Origin: CBFHSF01 sp965661055
GTDB taxonomy: Bacteria > Bacteroidota > Bacteroidia > Flavobacteriales > Schleiferiaceae
Length of the DNA: 64,000 nucleotides
Reading direction: 5' to 3'
Assembly: GCA_965661055.1 (NCBI GenBank)
Contig: CBFICS010000002.1
Coordinates: forward strand, 124,001 to 188,000
Shown: one piece after another, positions 59,222 through 64,000 of the stretch
How positions within the stretch are numbered: position 1 is the stretch's first letter
Layout of the letters: each line of letters opens with the position of its first letter
Program-made: the position numbers and the translations under genes
Notes under the pieces: generated by a model
Database searches by the model: none
What the model was told of the DNA's origin: nothing
Seen by the model: the letters and a program-made list of their open reading frames with translations, nothing else

Positions 59222-60361
59222 ATGTTAAAGTTTTTTTCGAAGAAGAAGCAGAATAAAGAGTCATTAATGTCTAAGGACGATCAACATAAAGCAGCGCACT
59301 TACACTCATTAGTAGTTAGTGATGTAAGAAGAGAAACCGAAGACACCGTTTCAGTGGCGTTTGACTTGCCATCAAATTTAGAGTCTTTGTATCATTTTAA
59401 GCCCGGTCAGTACTTGACTTTGAGGACCTACCTCAACGGTGAAGAGGTGAGAAGATCGTATTCTATTTGTTCTTCACCCTTAGAAGGGGAGCTTCGTGTG
59501 GCTATAAAAAAGGTTGAAAACGGATTGTTTTCGACGTTTGCTAACCAAGAGTTAAAAATAGGGGACACCTTAGATGTTATGACTCCGTTGGGTAACTTTA
59601 CCTGCGATATCCATGAAAATGAGAAAAAGAAATACGTGGCTTTTGCTGCTGGTTCTGGTATTACTCCGGTAATGAGTTTAATAAAAAGCACCCTAGAAGT
59701 AGAGCCAGAGAGTACTTTTACCTTGTTTTACGGAAACAAAACCGGAAAGACGATTATTTTTAAATCAGAACTAGAAGATTTAAAAGACAAGTACCTAAAT
59801 AGATTAGAGATTCACCATGTTTTGAGTAGAGAAGACCAAGGCACTGACTACCTAAAAGGTAGAATTGACGCTGATAAGGTTTCCGCTTTCGCGGGAAGGT
59901 TTTTTGAGCCTGCTGAGGTAAACCACTTTTTCATCTGCGGACCAGAGGAAATGATAAATGCCGCTAAAGATACTTTAGCAAACCTTGGAGTGGCTAAAGA
60001 AAAAGTTCACTTTGAATTGTTTACAACTTCTACCCCAAAAGCAACGAAGTCAGAAGCTACTCAAAGCAAAACCAATGAGGTACTTAGCCAAGTAACAGTG
60101 GTGCTTGACGGTGAAGAAACCCATTTTGATATTTCAAGTAAAGGAAACACCATTTTGGACGCGGCTCTTGATGCAGGAGCGGATGTTCCTTATGCATGCA
60201 AAGGAGCTGTTTGTTGTACTTGTAGAGCTAAAGTTCTAGAAGGAACCGTTGAAATGGAAATGAACTATGCCTTGGTGGATGAAGAGGTTGCAGACGGATA
60301 TATTTTGACCTGTCAAAGCCACCCAACCTCAGAAAAAGTTGTGGTCAGCTTTGATGAATAA
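59222..60361 (+). CDS. paaE: Phenylacetyl-CoA epoxidase reductase PaaE
   Basis: A 379-residue iron-sulphur flavoprotein passing electrons from NADPH to PaaA. The FAD motif is VRRSYSICSSP, the NAD(P) motif is AAGSGITPVMSLIKSTL, and the C-terminal [2Fe-2S] motif is YACKGAVCCTCRAKV with another Cys in LTCQSHPTS. The N-terminal basic stretch (MLKFFSKKKQNKES) is extra. Start at the ATG 59222 follows the promoter. A perfect copy of the dispersed palindrome is encoded in frame as SAFAGR. It is transcribed divergently from paaA. Confidence 0.96.
   Translation: MLKFFSKKKQNKESLMSKDDQHKAAHLHSLVVSDVRRETEDTVSVAFDLPSNLESLYHFKPGQYLTLRTYLNGEEVRRSYSICSSPLEGELRVAIKKVENGLFSTFANQELKIGDTLDVMTPLGNFTCDIHENEKKKYVAFAAGSGITPVMSLIKSTLEVEPESTFTLFYGNKTGKTIIFKSELEDLKDKYLNRLEIHHVLSREDQGTDYLKGRIDADKVSAFAGRFFEPAEVNHFFICGPEEMINAAKDTLANLGVAKEKVHFELFTTSTPKATKSEATQSKTNEVLSQVTVVLDGEETHFDISSKGNTILDAALDAGADVPYACKGAVCCTCRAKVLEGTVEMEMNYALVDEEVADGYILTCQSHPTSEKVVVSFDE
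59883..59896. repeat. Dispersed palindromic repeat, perfect copy inside paaE
   Basis: CCGCTTTCGCGGGA encodes SAFAGR within the reductase, proving that the element is tolerated in coding sequence. Confidence 0.65.
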
Positions 60362-60397
60362 GCTCTGGGACAATAGGTTTCAAAAGAGGTTTCGCAA

Positions 60398-60871
60398 TTA
60401 TTCCTCATAACTATTTAATTCCGGTAACAGACCCTTTTCCTTGATCATATAATGGTGAGGAAGTCCGTCTTCTAGGAATTCCTCACTAACAACTTTAAAC
60501 CCAAAGTCATTGTAAAACTTTATCAGGTAGCTTTGGGCCATTATTTTTACTGGGCCTGAATAGTTTGCCTCAAGAACTTCTAATGATTTTTTGAAGAGTT
60601 CTTTTCCGAGTCCAACGCCTCTATGAGGCTTGGTGGTTAAGACTCTACCAATGCTCGCTTCAGGATAAATAACCCCATGACCTGCAATTCTAGAATAGGC
60701 GACAATCTCATTTTTTTCCACTCCAAATAAGTGAAGACAATCACGATCATGCCCGTCACAATCTTGGTATGGGCAGTTTTGCTCGACTGAAAACACTTCC
60801 AACCGCACTTTCAAAATATCGTATAACTCATCCAACGAAAGTTGATTATACTTTTTTGTTATCCATTGCAT
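60398..60871 (-). CDS. GNAT N-acetyltransferase, ElaA family
   Basis: A 157-residue acetyltransferase. N-terminal LSLDELYDILKVRLEVFSVE and YQDCDGHDRDCLHLFG are ElaA hallmarks; the acetyl-CoA loop is TTKPHRGVGLGKELFKKSLE. ElaA's substrate is not established. It is transcribed alone; 36 bp separate its stop from paaE and it diverges from the isomerase gene. Confidence 0.9.
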   Translation of the reverse strand: MQWITKKYNQLSLDELYDILKVRLEVFSVEQNCPYQDCDGHDRDCLHLFGVEKNEIVAYSRIAGHGVIYPEASIGRVLTTKPHRGVGLGKELFKKSLEVLEANYSGPVKIMAQSYLIKFYNDFGFKVVSEEFLEDGLPHHYMIKEKGLLPELNSYEE

Positions 60872-60938
60872 TCATCTAGGATTTAAATTTTGATTACTTT
60901 CACACTCTAAATATAGAAGAAATAGAAGATTGAAGGAG

Positions 60939-61922
60939 ATGAAGTCGCTAATAGAAGATTTTTCACAACACCTTTTAGATGGATTAAAGACGGTTGACAA
61001 TGCTAGCTTAAGTCCCATAAACAGTGAGATTGAGAATGTTTTGATAACTGGATTGGGGGGTTCTGGAATTGGCGCAACCATTGTTTCAGAACTGTGTAAG
61101 CCCACGGCTTCTATTCCTGTATTTGTCAATAAAGATTATCAAATTCCAGGTTGGGTTTCTAAAAAGACCCTAGTAATTGCGTGTTCTTACTCTGGTAATA
61201 CTGAAGAAACGGTTGAAGCCGTTAATCGTGCCATAGAGAACGAGGCTCAAATTGTGGCCATTACTTCTGGAGGAAAATTAGAAGAGACTTGTTTAAAGCA
61301 CAAGTTTGATCACCTAATTATTCCCGGTGGCAATCCTCCAAGATCAATGCTTGCCTATAGCCTTGTTTGTCTCTTTGGCTTATTAGAAAATGCAGGTGTC
61401 ATCAATGGTGATTACCGCTTAGAAATTGAAAAATCTGCTGCATTGTTAGATGCAACAGAAGTTTCCGTAAGGTCACAAGCAGAATTTATGGCTAAGGCTA
61501 TGAAAAACACAACGGTGTGTATCTATGCATGCGAAGGAATGGGAGGCGTCGCCACCAGGTGGAGACAACAACTCAATGAGAATTCAAAAATGTTGGGCTG
61601 GGATGCGGTAATTCCTGAAATGAATCACAATGAATTGGTTGGTTGGGCCGGCGGATCGAACCAAATATCTACCGTGTTTTTGAAAACACCAGGAGATTAC
61701 GAGAGAAATAAGAAGCGCACAGAACTCAACGTGGGCATCGTTCAGAAGCATACTAATAAGGTTTTTGAAATGGATGCTAAAGGAGACTCTAGTATTCAAA
61801 GTGCACTGTATTTAATTCACCTGGGTGATTGGTTATCGTATTATTTACAGCAAGAGAATGAGGTAGATATTATGGATATCAAAGTCATAGAATATTTAAA
61901 ATCCGAATTAGAAAAGTACTGA
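60939..61922 (+). CDS. Bifunctional phosphoglucose/phosphomannose isomerase
   Basis: A 327-residue SIS-fold isomerase interconverting hexose 6-phosphates. Motifs: ITGLGGSGIGATIVSELC (first SIS phosphate loop), VIACSYSGNTEETVEAVNRA (second) and EMNHNELVGWAG (catalytic His/Glu). The ATG 60939 sits directly behind AAGGAG, too close for ideal use; a TTG at 60930 is an alternative. Its stop overlaps the next start by one base (TGATG), so the operon continues. Confidence 0.88.
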   Translation: MKSLIEDFSQHLLDGLKTVDNASLSPINSEIENVLITGLGGSGIGATIVSELCKPTASIPVFVNKDYQIPGWVSKKTLVIACSYSGNTEETVEAVNRAIENEAQIVAITSGGKLEETCLKHKFDHLIIPGGNPPRSMLAYSLVCLFGLLENAGVINGDYRLEIEKSAALLDATEVSVRSQAEFMAKAMKNTTVCIYACEGMGGVATRWRQQLNENSKMLGWDAVIPEMNHNELVGWAGGSNQISTVFLKTPGDYERNKKRTELNVGIVQKHTNKVFEMDAKGDSSIQSALYLIHLGDWLSYYLQQENEVDIMDIKVIEYLKSELEKY

Positions 61923-62455
61923 TGAGATTTGCCCTGCTTTTACTCTTCCTACCTATATTTTCTTTTGGTCAGTTAGACTCTGCCCAGTGGATGCTAGGAG
62001 GGTCAGCAAGTGGCAATATTACTAACCTTTCTGAGGGCTATGCCTACACCATTAAATTAGAACCTCAAGTCGGTTACGTGTTAACCAAAAACCACATTGT
62101 GGGTATTCAGGCTTCCGCAGGGTTTTTATCTACGGGAAACAAATACAGTGGTGTGTTATTTTATAGAGGCATTTATTTTCTTAGTGATTTTGTCGGGCTT
62201 TTTGGCCAAGTAGAAGGAGGGTATTTATACCGCGAATCTATTTCAGTTTTTGACGGTAGCGTCAACAGTTTTCAAGGATTTAGGTTCGGTGGTAAAGCTG
62301 GGGTAAGTACTTTTTTAAGTCAGAACGTTTCGTTAGACACTTTTCTTTTTTACGACGGCAACAACAGCTATGGTACGAGTGCACGATCTGGAAGAAGCAA
62401 TCCGATACTTGAACAAAACTTTGGTCTAGGTGTTGGCTTTCAAATATATCTGTAA
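61922..62455 (+). CDS. Small outer-membrane beta-barrel protein
   Basis: A 177-residue protein with a signal peptide (MRFALLLLFLPIFSFGQ), eight or so amphipathic strands and the end QNFGLGVGFQIYL, typical of OmpA/OmpW-like barrels. It overlaps both neighbours by one base (TGATG and TAATG), coupling it to the isomerase and lipB. Function unknown. Confidence 0.78.
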   Translation: MRFALLLLFLPIFSFGQLDSAQWMLGGSASGNITNLSEGYAYTIKLEPQVGYVLTKNHIVGIQASAGFLSTGNKYSGVLFYRGIYFLSDFVGLFGQVEGGYLYRESISVFDGSVNSFQGFRFGGKAGVSTFLSQNVSLDTFLFYDGNNSYGTSARSGRSNPILEQNFGLGVGFQIYL

Positions 62456-63156
62456 TGGCTACAAATGTTGTTTTTGAAGATTTAGGTGAGATTGAGTACA
62501 AGAAAGCGTGGGACTATCAAGAATCCATTTTTTCTGAAACCGTAAATCAAAAGTTTACAAACCGAAAGCTTCCTGAAGACCAGCAAACTGAAACCAAAGA
62601 CAGACTTCTCTTTTGTACCCATCCCCATGTTTACACCTTAGGTAAAAGTGGCTCTATTGACCACCTTCTGATTGATGAAGAAAAAATGAAAGAAGAAGGG
62701 GTTACCTTTTTTAAAACCAATAGAGGTGGCGATATTACTTACCATGGTCCAGGTCAAATTGTGGGCTATCCAATTTTTGATTTAGACCATTTCTTTCCTG
62801 ATATTCATAAGTATCTTCGGTATTTAGAAGAAGCCATCATTGCTACCATGGCAGAGTATGGCTTGTCTGGAGAACGCAGTCCTGGTGAGACGGGCGTTTG
62901 GTTAGATGTTGGTAAGCCATCGGCCAGAAAGATTTGCGCTATGGGCGTAAGGGCGTCTAGGTGGGTTACTATGCATGGTTTTGCATTCAATGTCAATGCA
63001 AACCTGAAATATTTTGGTTACATTGTTCCATGTGGAATTAATGACAAGGCAGTTACTTCTATGAATCTTGAATTGGGTTATGACCTAGACATGGAAGAGG
63101 TAAAGGCTAAAGTCAAATTTCACCTAGCCAAAATGTTTGACCTCAATTACCTCTAG
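62455..63156 (+). CDS. lipB: Octanoyl-[acyl-carrier-protein]-protein octanoyltransferase LipB
   Basis: A 233-residue enzyme that transfers octanoyl from ACP to lipoyl domains. Motifs are TNRGGDITYHGPGQIVGYPI, Lys in SARKICAMGVRASRW and nucleophile Cys in YIVPCGINDKAVTSM. This supplies the lipoyl cofactor used by 2-oxoacid dehydrogenases such as the E1 fusion at 53 kb. It overlaps the outer-membrane gene by one base. Confidence 0.95.
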   Translation: MATNVVFEDLGEIEYKKAWDYQESIFSETVNQKFTNRKLPEDQQTETKDRLLFCTHPHVYTLGKSGSIDHLLIDEEKMKEEGVTFFKTNRGGDITYHGPGQIVGYPIFDLDHFFPDIHKYLRYLEEAIIATMAEYGLSGERSPGETGVWLDVGKPSARKICAMGVRASRWVTMHGFAFNVNANLKYFGYIVPCGINDKAVTSMNLELGYDLDMEEVKAKVKFHLAKMFDLNYL

Positions 63157-63157
63157 A

Positions 63158-64000
63158 ATGAAAAAAATCACACGCTTTTTCATTTACCTATTAGGAACAA
63201 TAGGTATCATTGCTCTTGGACTCAAGTTGACGGGAAACGGTTACTTACTAAAAGGGGTTTGGGCAACGTATCTCCACGGCCACAATACAGCATCTATTGA
63301 TGATATGAGGTTTTTTGAAACCGGAAGGGTTAAAGCCAATAATCCACTTTCGTGGGAGGAAGACTCACTAATGGGAAAAGTTGAGCTTTCCAAAAAGCTT
63401 AGAGAGAGCTTAGAGAGTTCAGAGTCTGTTGCTTTTTTAGCGGTTAAAAGGGGAAAGTTAATTTTTGAAGAATATTGGGATGGTTACTCTGACAGTAGCT
63501 ACTCCAATAGTTTTTCCATGGCAAAATCAATAACCACATTATTAACTCAACGGGCTATTCAGCAGGGGTATATCAATTCTTGGGATGATAAGGTTATCAA
63601 ATACCTTCCTAACCTTAAGGGGCCTTACGCAAGCCAAATTACCCTTAGGCATTTGGCGACTATGACGGCCAACCTAACTTGGAAAGAAAAATATAAAAGT
63701 CCCTTTGCCATTACCGCAAAAACCTACTTTGGTGAAGATGTTCAAAATCTATTATATAGTGAGGTAACGGTAGATAGTGTTCCCGGTGAAATTTACACTT
63801 ATCAAAGTGGAGCTACTGAATATTTGGGTATGGCTGTACAAGCAGCAGTGAAGAAACCCATTTATGAATTTGCTTCTGAAGCTTTGTGGTCACCTATAGG
63901 GGCAGAAAATGATGCTTATTGGCATTTAGACGATCACGGAATGGCACTTACTTTTTGCTGTTTTAATTCAAACGCAAGAGACTTTGCTAAGCTGGGTGGG
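63158..64000 (+). CDS. Beta-lactamase-family serine hydrolase, 3' end missing
   Basis: The first 281 codons of an exported or membrane-anchored serine hydrolase (MKKITRFFIYLLGTIGIIAL) are present. The SxxK nucleophile is in SFSMAKSITTLL, and TYQSGATEYLG holds the Tyr of the YxN-like motif (YQS here). Class C beta-lactamase-fold proteins include esterases and peptidases, so substrate is unknown. It begins 1 bp after the lipB stop. The gene is cut at the right edge. Confidence 0.85.
   Translation, partial: MKKITRFFIYLLGTIGIIALGLKLTGNGYLLKGVWATYLHGHNTASIDDMRFFETGRVKANNPLSWEEDSLMGKVELSKKLRESLESSESVAFLAVKRGKLIFEEYWDGYSDSSYSNSFSMAKSITTLLTQRAIQQGYINSWDDKVIKYLPNLKGPYASQITLRHLATMTANLTWKEKYKSPFAITAKTYFGEDVQNLLYSEVTVDSVPGEIYTYQSGATEYLGMAVQAAVKKPIYEFASEALWSPIGAENDAYWHLDDHGMALTFCCFNSNARDFAKLGG

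Noticed and set aside
1..64000. CRISPR arrays, insertion sequences, prophage, integrase or att sites
   Set aside because: No regularly spaced direct repeats, transposase/integrase-like reading frames or flanking inverted repeats were seen.

Overview
The window reads as chromosome of a marine-type Bacteroidota, most likely a member of the Flavobacteriales. Evidence: TAnnTTTG promoter elements in front of many genes, a Por-type (T9SS) C-terminal sorting domain on a secreted protein, a five-helix single-subunit SdhC, Bacteroidota-restricted families (DUF4837, DUF6265, lipoprotein-type prolyl oligopeptidase) and weak Shine-Dalgarno sequences. The family- or genus-level identity cannot be settled from the sequence. 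Coding density is high, most genes sit in short overlapping operons, and no tRNA, rRNA, CRISPR array, transposase or prophage is visible.

Layout. 1-3.9 kb: a mutagenic-repair cassette (DnaE-type polymerase running off the left edge, DinB, a 50-residue microprotein, and a divergent XRE-S24 self-cleaving repressor with TTTGACAAA palindromes in its control region). 4.0-6.2 kb: MutS2 without a Smr domain, tail-to-tail with an envelope operon. 6.2-11.5 kb (minus): DUF819 membrane protein, patatin-barrel phospholipase, PagL-like lipid A deacylase, small barrel protein. 11.7-18.9 kb: first phenylacetate (paa) locus, with paaZ / monooxygenase-like / enoyl-CoA hydratase on plus and X-paaI-paaJ-membrane protein-paaY on minus, convergent at a strong terminator. 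19-25 kb: SRAP protein, Rrf2 regulator, acyl-ACP thioesterase, lysS, hydrolase, Xaa-Pro aminopeptidase. 25-28.5 kb: sdhCAB. 28.8-29.8 kb: a secreted protein followed by a 55-residue signal-peptide protein with a PID-CTERM-like tail. 30-37.3 kb (minus): DUF4837 lipoprotein, LysM transglycosylase, gatA, tatA, yjdM, GT39-like protein, DUF3817. 37.5-45.3 kb: alpha-2-macroglobulin lipoprotein and PbpC. 45.4-50.4 kb: prolyl oligopeptidase, small lipoprotein, T9SS BNR-repeat protein, exported YciI-like protein, DUF427. 50.4-53 kb: chimeric pseudogene, fasciclin lipoprotein, hypothetical, DUF6265 lipoprotein. 53-60.4 kb: second paa locus (paaA-B-C, an outer-membrane protein, paaD, fused 2-oxoacid dehydrogenase E1, truncated haemoglobin, and divergent paaE). 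60.4-64 kb: ElaA, sugar-phosphate isomerase, outer-membrane protein, lipB and a serine hydrolase cut by the right edge.

How it fits together. The two paa loci supply the epoxidase PaaABC(D)E, ring-opening PaaZ, an enoyl-CoA hydratase/isomerase, thiolase PaaJ and the proofreading thioesterases PaaI and PaaY. The CoA ligase PaaK and the dehydrogenase PaaH are not in the window. The E1 alpha/beta fusion and O2-binding globin beside paaD suggest, as inference only, entry from an aromatic 2-oxo acid and handling of the O2 used by the epoxidase.

Two patterns cut across gene boundaries. One is a dispersed 14-bp palindromic sequence (CCGCTTTCGCGGGA, four perfect copies plus about six variants), found both between genes and in frame inside genes. 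The other is a 130-bp near-identical patch shared between a live DUF6265 lipoprotein gene and a broken mosaic copy 2 kb away.
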